Source of the DNA: Lachnospiraceae bacterium
GTDB taxonomy: Bacteria; Bacillota; Clostridia; Lachnospirales; Lachnospiraceae
Length of the DNA: 61,690 nt
Direction of reading: 5' to 3'
NCBI GenBank assembly: GCA_022792835.1
Contig: JAAWBT010000073.1
Span: forward strand, 1-61,690
Shown: piece after piece, positions 25,901 through 33,561 of the stretch
Numbering within the stretch: position 1 is the first letter of the stretch
Layout of the letters: the number at the start of each line of letters is the position of its first letter
Translations under genes and position numbers: made by a program
The notes under the pieces: model-generated
What the model saw: the letters and a program-made list of their open reading frames with translations, nothing else
Told to the model about the DNA's origin: nothing
The model's database searches: none

Positions 25901-28002
25901 TTCAGACTGCCCCCAGTCACCTGAATGTTTCCGAAGAGCCTGCCTTCCTCTATGGTCAGACTTCCTCCAAGCACCTGAATCAGCGTCCCGTCCGCGGTTC
26001 CCACAAGATCCTTTCCTTCCGGAATCCGAAGGGTGATCCGGTTTTCCCCAGGACCATCCATCCTGAGACTTCTGCTTCCTAAAGTTACACTTTTCAAAAG
26101 TGTGACCTTGGCTTCCTTCCCTCTGGCTTCCTCCCAGGCTTCCGGAAGGCTTCCATAATATGTTTTTGTTCCGCCTTCTGCCTCCAAAACCGCAGCCGCC
26201 TGCGCGCCGCACATGCAGCTTCCACTTCCATCTATACCAATATAGTTGTGAGATTCCGCTTCCCCCACTGGCTGACCGCATACCATACAGATCCGATCGT
26301 GGGTGCCGTCCTTATTATCCTCATACCGGAATTCCCCCTTATGTTCACACACTCTCACCGTAACGATGCCTGTCAGGGTTTTTACGGTAGTATCGGAAAC
26401 TCTCTGATTATCCATAAAAAACGACTTATCCGCCGCCAACAGATCCCCAATCTTACCATTGAGAGCATTCAAGGCATACTGACCGCCGGAAAAGGTTCCT
26501 TCATGGAGAATAGCCTGACCGCCGGTTAAGTAAACTCCTATGCCGCTCGTACCGTCGGCCTTCACCGAACTGGCGCCGGAAACCTCCACACTGCCGCCGT
26601 TTCCTATGTTTATTCCATGGAGACCTCCTTCAATCGTGCTGTCTTTTAGTGTGGCTCTGGATTTTTCCCCCGAAACTTCCATTCCATTACCAGAGGAGAT
26701 TATCCCCTTGATTGCGCTTTTGTTGATAACTATATTCCCTCCGTCTGTTGTAAGAGCCCCCTTCCAGTCAGCTGAAATCTGACAGTTATCAACTTCAATT
26801 GTGCCTCCCCCATTGCTGTAAATACCGTAAGAAGCATTACTTAGTGTACCTGTAATCTGACTATCTGTAACGACCACTTTTCCTTCTGTATTTGCATACA
26901 CTCCGCTCTTGGCACCGGACACTGAACTGTTAATCACCGTAATTCTTCCCTTATTTTCTGCGTACACCCCATAGCCGTTCAGACTCACTGTAGCAATATC
27001 GGTATTGCCTGTAATTTCAGCATAGCCGTTTTCCCCGCTCACACAGACTCCGCGGGCAACATTCTGGATCGTACCGCCCTGAATGTCCGCGCGGCCGCTT
27101 TTGACATATACGCCGCTGCCACCAGTCTGCTGCGCAGAAATTGATCCACTTGTCATGGTGAAACTTCCTCCATCCACACACACTGCGTAGCTGGTATTCA
27201 GAGGAGTGGCCACAGTCTGAATCATCCCACCGCAAAGCATCGCCTTGCCAGTTCCAGTCACATAGATGCCATAGCTGTTACAATCTGGATCACTGGCATC
27301 TTCGCGATTCCAATAATTATTAATTATTTTTCCGCTTTCCACCACCAAGGTTCCCTGTTTTACGGTGATGACGCCAACGCCCTCCTGGTTGCCGGAAAGA
27401 GCCGCCCCTTCCGCCATCCGCAGCGTGATGTGGGCAGCAGGGCTGTCAATTGCCACACACTCACCGCCATCTGCATTCAGGTTCAGATCCCCCTTTAATA
27501 TGGTGATCACTGCCGTCCTTCCTTCTGCCTCTTTAAAAGCTGCAATGACTCCCAGCCCATATCCGCCATAGTAAAGTGTTTTTCCGTCCACTTCCAGACT
27601 GACATAGGAGCTTTCCGTCTGCGTCTCGCTTCCAACCGGCAAGGTGACTTCCCTGGCCGCGCTGCTTTTTGGGAGGCCAACCGAAGCCTTCGAGACTTCT
27701 TGGGGTGCCTCTGTCTCTTTTAATGTCCCGTCAGAACCTGCATCCGGCTGTTCTCCGTTTTCTTCCTCCCGGATCTCATCCGCAGTTTCCTCCTGGCTTT
27801 CTTCTGTGTTTTCTCCGGCGTTTTCTTCTTCCGACTCCTCCTGTGCTGCCGGATCTTTTTCAGAGATATCCTCTGTACTCTCCTTTCGCCCCTCTTCCCT
27901 GGGCAGGGTCGCGGCGGATACCGGGCTGCCGGCCGTAAACGCCAAAGCAAGCAGTGCGGCCGCTAGGAAAAGCCCCAGTCCACGCCTGATTTTTTCTCTC
28001 AT
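22927..28002 (-). CDS. giant wall-anchored beta-helical surface protein
   Basis: 1691 residues. A signal peptide (LGLFLAAALLALAFTAG..VSA) is followed by an acidic linker (about 35-110), a first run of right-handed beta-helix-type repeats (about 125-545, Gly/Val/Ser-rich with recurring GG-I-V and G-YG-V-V units), a Cys/His motif like a zinc ribbon (about 552-600: CEHKG, DRICMVCG, SCMCG), a second beta-helix run (about 610-995), then Ig/MBG-like domains (about 1000-1330) and a further beta-rich region. The C terminus has SPKSGDE, a hydrophobic helix and a basic tail, a variant sortase signal. ATG at 28002 is chosen because GGAGG is 9 bases upstream. Probably an adhesin or glycan-binding protein; target unknown. 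Divergent from a LytTR two-component system. Confidence 0.82.
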   Translation of the reverse strand: MREKIRRGLGLFLAAALLALAFTAGSPVSAATLPREEGRKESTEDISEKDPAAQEESEEENAGENTEESQEETADEIREEENGEQPDAGSDGTLKETEAPQEVSKASVGLPKSSAAREVTLPVGSETQTESSYVSLEVDGKTLYYGGYGLGVIAAFKEAEGRTAVITILKGDLNLNADGGECVAIDSPAAHITLRMAEGAALSGNQEGVGVITVKQGTLVVESGKIINNYWNREDASDPDCNSYGIYVTGTGKAMLCGGMIQTVATPLNTSYAVCVDGGSFTMTSGSISAQQTGGSGVYVKSGRADIQGGTIQNVARGVCVSGENGYAEITGNTDIATVSLNGYGVYAENKGRITVINSSVSGAKSGVYANTEGKVVVTDSQITGTLSNASYGIYSNGGGTIEVDNCQISADWKGALTTDGGNIVINKSAIKGIISSGNGMEVSGEKSRATLKDSTIEGGLHGINIGNGGSVEVSGASSVKADGTSGIGVYLTGGQAILHEGTFSGGQYALNALNGKIGDLLAADKSFFMDNQRVSDTTVKTLTGIVTVRVCEHKGEFRYEDNKDGTHDRICMVCGQPVGEAESHNYIGIDGSGSCMCGAQAAAVLEAEGGTKTYYGSLPEAWEEARGKEAKVTLLKSVTLGSRSLRMDGPGENRITLRIPEGKDLVGTADGTLIQVLGGSLTIEEGRLFGNIQVTGGSLNMEEGNVYGNVSVAGGSFTAESGMITGRLTAEGGGLAVLGGTAKVDTDKEEAILVTETGRLVMTGGMAAGRVRGVTVRGGSAEITGGKVSRLALSGEGIRVTGGSLAVDGSAHIIGSTHGIAVDGGEVQIAGGITEGGNGTLDHHVGTGLDVAGGSVTVTGGTFSGKAGTGADHSGYGVRVSGGSFTVEGGSFAGTGKSGYGLYTYADAKIVIKDGRFRGSTNGMFLSSGASALLTGGVFQGSADGSSICFLAEDGQVGSLPAESYAYREVSIDGENVTKGNWVTEAKQLESTSFAGNVTVAKIPVSLTVQPEDAEVPYGYTEADTPVLEVVAEKTDGVTEEITYQWYRDLGNAGTERIEGACGAAYRVPVGLTIPEGSTEGEYRYYCEVSCDGYVRKSEGAVITVKQAQGNIEGLFMAGWTYGRYDQTVHVPSYTCNSEGKVALEYKGKSEPETSWTTQIPTEAGVYQVRVILEETAFYTGAEATADFTVAKAEPSLLQITYQGPAGDLVCDGTPKKAEASPAEGVKGLGTITFRYRKAGAESFLEAPPTEFGSYEVFADLKEGDNYLGRTELKIGEFRIIPYETDAKAQGPEEWTRSALITAPEGFAISDSLTGDFGRQLVYEKETGAEGADVTYYLKEDKTGWLTEGKTVFVKVDRTGPSFAGADGGIQINDRETGWQVLLTELDYGLYGPGQIKIQAEDSLSGLEQVFCYVDRNPGGRALTGQELDELGPDSWTELTASSFDLTENGTYVIYAWAEDKVGNKSGYICSDGIVIDNGTSEATARMVIEKGIQNIPEELKKIGLDTKEKIFEAMSRVILSQAGYTSENMEIYDVELQFSLDGGKTWIKATKENFPGEGLIITLPYPEGTNRTDYEFVVTHMFTQEMNGYRPGQIETPGVSLTLDGICFTVKGLSPIIVAWKKITAEPEKPEGPGAEQKPEKPGTPATPSPKSGDETAVWMWIVLLVISGGWLSAIFGRSVRARSRFQGR

Positions 28003-28064
28003 ATCATCCATCCTCCTTCTCATCCTTTTGCCGGCAGTCCACATCTGCCCTTTTGCATGACTTT

Positions 28065-28092
28065 ATTATATTTGCTATATTCAGACATGCAA
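28065..28092 (-). promoter_or_regulatory. promoter of the giant surface protein gene
   Basis: On the minus strand TTGCAT (28087-28092), 16 bases, TATAAT (28065-28070). The -35 box is only 2 bases from the nearer copy of the 13-bp direct repeat, a position suited to a bound activator touching RNA polymerase. Confidence 0.75.
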
Positions 28093-28094
28093 GA

Positions 28095-28127
28095 TTTCTG
28101 GCAGGAACGTCAATTTTCTGGCAGGAA
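28095..28127. promoter_or_regulatory. 13-bp direct repeat, predicted LytTR regulator operator
   Basis: TTTCTGGCAGGAA occurs exactly twice, at 28095-28107 and 28115-28127, a 20-base period, about two turns of DNA. LytTR regulators (AgrA, ComE) bind pairs of direct repeats at such spacing. It lies between the surface protein promoter and the promoter of a LytTR regulator, so it may control both. The binding itself is inference. Confidence 0.65.
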
Positions 28128-28163
28128 TATCCGGATAATTCCGCAAATTCCGGCCAACGAAAT

Positions 28164-28193
28164 TTGAAAAGAGGGATTCTTTTGTGATATAAT
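28164..28193 (+). promoter_or_regulatory. promoter of the LytTR two-component operon
   Basis: TTGAAA (28164-28169), 18 bases, TATAAT (28188-28193) with an extended TGA before the -10. The predicted start is about 35 bases ahead of the regulator start codon. Confidence 0.75.
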
Positions 28194-28233
28194 TTAAGAT
28201 ATTGGATTTTTTTCTGAAAATGAGGTGAACGGA

Positions 28234-28977
28234 TTGAAAATTGCTTTAGTGGATGATGAGCAGGTGTGCCTGGACGAAATGACAACACTCTGCCAGGAGT
28301 TCGGCAGAAAACACTGCTGTCAGATAGAGACGATCTCTTTTACCGGCGGAGAAGCCTTTCTGGAAGCCTTTGAGGTGGAGCAGTTTTCTGCTGTCTTTAT
28401 GGATATTTACATGGATGGAATGGACGGCATTGCCGCCGCGGCAAACATGCGGGCTCTGGACAACCAGTGCATTCTTGTATTTCTGACTTCCAGCACGGAT
28501 TTTATGCCGGAGGCTTTCTCCTGCCATGCCTTTGAATATATCACCAAGCCCTTCTCCCCGGAGCGGGTCTCCAAGGTCCTGACAGACATTCTGAAGGTAT
28601 TCCCCCAGGCACAAAAATACCTTGAAGTCGCAAGCGGCCGGAAAACGGTCCGGCTCCTCTTTGACAAGATTGCCTTTGTCATCACGGATGCCCATTACCT
28701 GAATATCGGGCTTACAGATGGAACCACCCTTCGCAGCCGTATGACCATGCCGGAATTTATGGAACAGACCGGAAAGGATGAACGTTTCCTTCTGGTCAAC
28801 AAGGGCATCACTGTGAATGCCGATTATATTCTCGGCTTTGAGAACAACTGCTGCCTGCTGGAAAACGGCACACAGCTCCCGATCCGGGTGCGGGACCGGC
28901 TGAAGATTGAACAGGCGGCCCATGATTACCATTTTTGCAAAATCCGCCGCCTGCAGCGGCACGGAAAGGAGAACTGA
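28234..28977 (+). CDS. LytTR-family response regulator (AgrA/ComE-like)
   Basis: About 247 residues. The receiver domain (1-120) has ALVDDEQVCLDEM, VFMDIYMDGMDG with the acceptor Asp, and ITKPF with the conserved Lys. The C-terminal LytTR DNA-binding domain (about 140-240) includes a KIAFVITDAHYLNIGL segment and RFLLVNKGITVNADYI. Start choice: TTG at 28234 follows GAGGTG at a good distance; a GTG at 28225 in the same frame overlaps that site and is less likely. It is 2 bases ahead of a GHKL kinase gene. An exact 13-bp direct repeat upstream is the likely operator. Confidence 0.9.
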   Translation: MKIALVDDEQVCLDEMTTLCQEFGRKHCCQIETISFTGGEAFLEAFEVEQFSAVFMDIYMDGMDGIAAAANMRALDNQCILVFLTSSTDFMPEAFSCHAFEYITKPFSPERVSKVLTDILKVFPQAQKYLEVASGRKTVRLLFDKIAFVITDAHYLNIGLTDGTTLRSRMTMPEFMEQTGKDERFLLVNKGITVNADYILGFENNCCLLENGTQLPIRVRDRLKIEQAAHDYHFCKIRRLQRHGKEN

Positions 28978-28979
28978 CA

Positions 28980-30296
28980 ATGGACTTTGACAAATGGCTC
29001 CCTGTACAGCTGCAGTTTTTCACCCTCATTCCTTCTGCTGCTTCCTGCTATTTCGCCGTCAAAAATCAGATGCGCTATACTTGGTCAAAAACCGCCGCTT
29101 TTTGTCTGGCGACGCTGCTTCCCTATTCTTTTTTGGCTGCATGGATTACTGCCGCACTGCAGATCGATGCAAACCTTCTGCTCCTGCCTTCTCTGCTCTT
29201 GTTCTTTTTCCTCTACCGGCGTACGATCACCACAGATCTTCCGAGGGCCCTCGCCGTCTACGTGGGGATCTGTGCCGTGCAGTCTTTCCCGGTACAGTTT
29301 TCCTATGCCCTGGATGCCTGCCTGCACCCACTGTCGGGGGCAAACGACGTTTCCGCCTATGCGGCGGCCTTCCATCTTGGACTCTCCTGCCTGGTAGCAG
29401 CCGCCTTTGCATATCCCGCCTGTCATAAGTTTTCCTGGACAGTCGACCATCTGGACACTCCAAAGATATGGTACTCCACCGTAATCCTGTCCGCCCTTTT
29501 TCTTTTTTTTAATATCCTGGCTGTCCCTAATTCCTACAGTACCCTCCATGCAGGACGGATGCTTTACCTGTTCCCGCTGATACAGGGCTGTGCACTGGTT
29601 CTTCTTATCAGTATCTACCTGCTTTTCTATCAAAGTGCCATCGTGATGCTGGAACATGCCAGATTGAAAGAGCACTCTCAGCTCCTAGAAATGCAGTCCC
29701 ATCAGTACCAGACACTGAAGGAGCATATGCGGCAGACAGCCGCACTCCGCCATGACTTCCGCCACTCTGTCCGGCTGCTCTCCTCCCTTGCCGCAAAAGG
29801 CGATCTGGACAACATCCAAAAGTATCTTTCTGAATATGAGACCACACTGGCAGAAAACACGCCTGCAGACTACTGCGCCAATGCCGCGTTAAATGCTCTG
29901 TTTGGTTATTATCACGAACTCGCTGTTTTTGCAAGAATTGACACAGACTGGCGTACTCCGCTGCCGGAACCTCTCACTGCCTCTGAGCTTGATCTGGCCG
30001 CCCTATTCGGAAATCTAATGGAAAACGCAATCGCCGGCTGCCTTACGGTGCCGAAAGAGAAACGGTATTTCTGCCTGACCACCGAAATCCGTCACGAAAA
30101 CAGTCTCTATATTGTCTCTACCAACAGCTTTGACGGGAAAATCCGGAAAGGAAAGGGCGGTTACCATTCCACCAAACACAGCGGAAGGGGAACCGGCCTC
30201 GCCTCCATTGCCGCTATCACAGAGAAATATGGCGGTTCCGCCCAAATTTCCAACAATGATCAGGAATTCTTTGTGGATGTGGTACTGAAGCTATAA
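28980..30296 (+). CDS. GHKL-type sensor histidine kinase (AgrC-like)
   Basis: 438 residues. About six hydrophobic helices fill residues 8-225, with little extracellular sequence, like peptide-sensing AgrC kinases. A phospho-His segment LRHDFRHSVRLLSSL is followed by a GHKL ATPase domain with an N box (LFGNLMENAIAG) and a G box (GRGTGLASI). The ATG at 28980 directly follows the regulator stop and has AAGGAG upstream. No precursor peptide or processing protease gene is seen beside it, so the signal is unknown. Its stop overlaps the end of the convergent 170-residue gene by 6 bases. Confidence 0.88.
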   Translation: MDFDKWLPVQLQFFTLIPSAASCYFAVKNQMRYTWSKTAAFCLATLLPYSFLAAWITAALQIDANLLLLPSLLLFFFLYRRTITTDLPRALAVYVGICAVQSFPVQFSYALDACLHPLSGANDVSAYAAAFHLGLSCLVAAAFAYPACHKFSWTVDHLDTPKIWYSTVILSALFLFFNILAVPNSYSTLHAGRMLYLFPLIQGCALVLLISIYLLFYQSAIVMLEHARLKEHSQLLEMQSHQYQTLKEHMRQTAALRHDFRHSVRLLSSLAAKGDLDNIQKYLSEYETTLAENTPADYCANAALNALFGYYHELAVFARIDTDWRTPLPEPLTASELDLAALFGNLMENAIAGCLTVPKEKRYFCLTTEIRHENSLYIVSTNSFDGKIRKGKGGYHSTKHSGRGTGLASIAAITEKYGGSAQISNNDQEFFVDVVLKL

Positions 30297-30803
30297 ATGG
30301 CCTCCGATATGCTTGATAATAACTTTTCCTCCCATGACCCCTTTTTTTCCAGGAAAAAAATAAATTCTGTCCTGTTTATCCCTGTCAATATTAAACCTTT
30401 TAAACTTTGTATGTAACTCACATATAACAGTCTCTTTCTGCCCTTTTTCCGTGTTAAAACAGGTTTCTTTTAACCCCTGAACTTTCTCACGTCCTGCCTG
30501 CGTGGAGCACTCAATTCCCATATCCATACTGAACCGTTTAGCCGCTTCCTGATAGGAATTCTTCTCCGCCGACAGTACTAAATTCCTGCTTAATTCCCTT
30601 TTTATATCATTTAATTCAACCTTATCTTTCGTATACAGCCATTCCCACAAACTGGCATCTTCCCGTGTGTTTTCACATATTACATCTTCTATACTATGAT
30701 CCTGAATATAATCCAACAATTCCAGAAAATCTTCCATATGTTCCTTGGTAAAACTTTGCAGACAAGCCTTAATTCCGTTGTCCCACAGTATGCGTTTCTC
30801 CAT
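30291..30803 (-). CDS. unknown protein downstream of a DUF3696 ATPase
   Basis: 170 residues, no signal peptide or membrane segment. The N-terminal half is acidic and helical; the C-terminal part is basic (HTKFKRFNIDRDKQDRIYFFPGKKGV) with a YFFPG segment and a Gly-rich end. I do not recognise a family. It begins 29 bases after the ATPase gene, on the same strand, with an AGGA ribosome site, and shares the AT-rich composition of that gene and of the broken DUF262 gene. It is therefore probably the third part of a DUF262-DUF3696 module; its role (effector, sensor or adaptor) cannot be told. Confidence 0.6.
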   Translation of the reverse strand: MEKRILWDNGIKACLQSFTKEHMEDFLELLDYIQDHSIEDVICENTREDASLWEWLYTKDKVELNDIKRELSRNLVLSAEKNSYQEAAKRFSMDMGIECSTQAGREKVQGLKETCFNTEKGQKETVICELHTKFKRFNIDRDKQDRIYFFPGKKGVMGGKVIIKHIGGHL

Positions 30804-30832
30804 AATTCCTCACATTCTCGTCTGTTTCTTTC

Positions 30833-31966
30833 TTACAGGATCTGCCTTCTTCTGAGTTCCCTCAATGTCCGTAAGTCTTCCTCCTCCTGATCCAAAAAGC
30901 CCTCCGGCCAGCTTTCTAAATCCATCCGATTATTTAAATTTATTTTTTCTACAATATGCTTCATTTCCTCTCCCCGTTTTTTTATGGAGAAAAAATTAAT
31001 ACTGACGTCTTCCGGTCGAATTCCATTTTTGAGCGCAGCAATACGTATTCCGTTTAACACATGTTCACTATGAGTTTCCACCACGATCTGAATACCTGCG
31101 CAAGCCATCATTGCCAGAAAATATCCGATATGCGATTGTCCTTTCGGATGCAGATGGGCCTCCGGATTTTCTACTAAAAAGACGCTTCCCTTTTCTGCAA
31201 TCAGTCCGGTCAAAATAACAGGAAGCACATAAGATATGCCAAATCCAAAATTATACGGAGACAAAAAATCTGTATCCAAGGCCGGCTGGCGCAGTGTCAT
31301 TTTACTGACTCTCAAATCCATCACATCATCTGTCCGAATCTCAATTCCAGGTATCATATAATCCATCCAGTATTCTACCTGTTTGTTTAAAGTATTTATT
31401 TTTTTATTCTCTTCCAAATTAAAGCATTTTTCGTCTTCTACCCTGCTGTTTCCCCGTATATTCAGCAGGTGTATGGTATTTTCTCCATATACGCCGCAAT
31501 GATTTATCGTCTTGGAATCAATTGTCTGATAATTTCTCGGGCCGGTTCTTTCCGCATTTAAATAATAAAAGTACTCTGAAAAAATCCCCTCTTTCCCGGA
31601 CATTTCCAGGACATCATATCTATTTTCCGTTTCCATTTCCATGGGACTTCCATCTATTGATTTCAGTTTGTATTCATAATTGTCAAGTTTTAACGTGATA
31701 TCCTCTTTATCTTTGGAAGATTTAATGTGCTCCGAATCTCCTAACTGCAGCCCGTACACATCATTTAACTGTATTTTATATTTTTTCACCCGTGTATCCT
31801 TAAAGAATTTTGCCCGTTCGAAAATCTGTCGGATTAAAATACAGCTCTGAACCACCGAAGATTTTCCGACCGAATTACTTCCAAGACAAATATTAATCTT
31901 CCCCAAGCTGATTTTTGTCTGTTCAGAAAAGCACTTGAAATTATCTATGCACAGTTCTTTATGCAT
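30833..31966 (-). CDS. DUF3696 AAA-family (OLD/ABC-like) ATPase
   Basis: 377-residue cytoplasmic ATPase of the SMC/ABC-like class used in several defence systems. The P-loop GSNSVGKSS is at about residues 29-37; a signature-like region and the Walker B stretch VENPEAHLHP are at about 267; an ETHSEH switch follows. The C terminus carries the DUF3696 mark WPEGFLDQEEEDLRTL. Its first eight bases overlap the end of the DUF262 gene, indicating translational coupling, and the 170-residue gene follows. The ATPase reading frame is complete although its partner is broken. The region is visibly richer in A and T than its flanks. Confidence 0.85.
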   Translation of the reverse strand: MHKELCIDNFKCFSEQTKISLGKINICLGSNSVGKSSVVQSCILIRQIFERAKFFKDTRVKKYKIQLNDVYGLQLGDSEHIKSSKDKEDITLKLDNYEYKLKSIDGSPMEMETENRYDVLEMSGKEGIFSEYFYYLNAERTGPRNYQTIDSKTINHCGVYGENTIHLLNIRGNSRVEDEKCFNLEENKKINTLNKQVEYWMDYMIPGIEIRTDDVMDLRVSKMTLRQPALDTDFLSPYNFGFGISYVLPVILTGLIAEKGSVFLVENPEAHLHPKGQSHIGYFLAMMACAGIQIVVETHSEHVLNGIRIAALKNGIRPEDVSINFFSIKKRGEEMKHIVEKINLNNRMDLESWPEGFLDQEEEDLRTLRELRRRQIL

Positions 31967-33121
31967 CGCATTGTTCTCCTATAATCTTAGTGACAGTATC
32001 ATATACGATTTTAATATTCTTCGCATCATTGGTAGCCATTGACAGCGCTCCACGGAAGGCACCTTCTTTCTCAATTGCCTCGTCCATACATCTTTCTATT
32101 CCTTTTTTATCCTTTTTCCTGATCTGTTCTTCCGTATATCTGCAAAGGACTCTGGAAACTCCTAAAAATAACGCTTTATTAATATAAATCGCTTTTCGGA
32201 ACGCTCTGTCCCCAAACAGATAGTAGGCATGGTCCATCGCCAGAAAAAATTTGCTTCTTATCTCTTTCATAAGGTTAATATCCGCCTTATTTAAAAATTC
32301 CACCGTTTCATCTAACAATGCATCCATACCGCCTCTATATTCCTTTATGGGCGATCTGCCAGTATCAATCAGGTAAAACGCAATAAATCTTAAAATAAGT
32401 TCATCGTCTGCCATTCTGGTAGAACTGATACTTCCTCTGGTGGCTTTTTGGAAATTCTGAGACTTAGAAAGTTCCCTCAACAGATTCCTGGTGACCGCAC
32501 AGGCCAGGCAATTCCTGATTTCCTGATTATTTAATACTTTTCCCCCTGTATTGATACGTTTGAAAATATCATATTTCACTTTTCCAGGTGTCTGTGGATC
32601 AATTACATTGATGAATAACTGCGTCTGCTGGATACGGCGTGTGAACATGCTGTCCAGATTTTCTTCCTTTTTGACCTCTTCATTCTTAAACCATTTCCCA
32701 TTACACTCTTTGAGATATTCGAGGTTCTTTAACTTAATGAAAATGTTTTTGTATCAACACGAATCAACTTTGGATCATATGGATCAATTTTTTCGGTCTC
32801 TCCGTTCTCCTCCTCTTCTGCCTCATCAAAGCCATCCTCTATATTGATTAATAGATTCATCTTATACTCAAATGCAGCATCCAAAAATTTTTGTATGACA
32901 CTCTCGTTCGATTCCACCAGATTTACAGATTTCCCTGTTACTTGTACGTTTTTTATCTCATCATCTGTTGTAATTTCCAACTGGAATATCTTATCTATAT
33001 AACTCCAGCGGACACCTGTTTTCTCGTTTATACGTTTTAACTCAAAAGTATGAAAATTATTTTCCGTATCTACAAGACTGATCTGCATCTTTTCTATTTC
33101 CCTCTTTTTTTCATCCATAAC
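31959..33121 (-). pseudogene. DUF262 protein gene with internal deletion and frameshift
   Basis: Two adjacent fragments belong to one DUF262 protein. The 5' fragment (33121 to about 32735, start MDEKKREIEKM after GAAGGTGAG) ends IDPYDPKLIRVDTKTFSLS and then a TAA at 32729-32731. The 3' part continues in another frame with LKNLEYLKECNGKWF, an IFKRINTGGKVLNNQEIRN motif typical of DUF262, and runs to a normal end at 31959. In intact family members the first segment is followed by the DLxPxFQR and DGxQR motifs of the ParB/sulfiredoxin-like nucleotide site; these are missing, so a stretch of roughly 70-80 codons (estimate from the family) appears deleted. A shorter protein of 229 residues could start at ATG 32648, but it would lack the active domain. 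Confidence 0.78.
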
Positions 33122-33561
33122 ATACTCACCTTCTTCCGTATATTCCAATACCATATTCAAAGGATACCATCGGTTGACAAGAGCATACACGGTCGGAGAA
33201 GGTGGAATTTCTACATGAACTGCGTTACTTTCGCTCCGTGTACCTCTCTGTACGCGTCGTTCCAGTGCCTTGCCCATGGGAAAATTCCCCTCTTTCCGAC
33301 TCCCTGACTCCACCTGCAGTAATTTGGCTGTTTTTCAAGGCGGACGACAGAGGCGTACTGGATGTACGCGGAGAGAGGACAACGCGGAAAAACCGGCAAA
33401 TCATGCAGACTGGAGCGTGTGTGTCCTTGTCAATCGACGGTATCTTTCCACCTGAATTTTTAATACAAGGAGAGCGGAGGCAGCCTGTCATACTGTCTCC
33501 GCCCTGTGATCACAGGCTTTTCTCTACCGTATCTCTCTCTGCCCAGGGAACAATGCTTTTC
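33122..33561. other. gene-free spacer with small hairpins between purD and the DUF262 gene
   Basis: No convincing gene. The minus-strand frame is open from 33313 into the DUF262 fragment but has no good start or ribosome site until 33121. Structures seen: GCGTAC-TGGAT-GTACGC (33353-33369, 6-bp stem) and a perfect 14-bp palindrome CCTGTGATCACAGG (33503-33516). The part from about 33200 to 33430 is more GC-rich than the DUF262 island and may mark its border. No clear terminator for purD was found. Confidence 0.5.

Noticed and set aside
28225-28233. GTG at 28225 as start of the LytTR regulator
   Set aside because: It overlaps the GAGGTG ribosome site; TTG at 28234 has a better distance and gives the usual receiver N terminus. 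Not excluded.
32729-33313. 194-residue protein starting at 33313
   Set aside because: The first 64 codons have no supported start; the part from 33121 is the 5' piece of the broken DUF262 gene.
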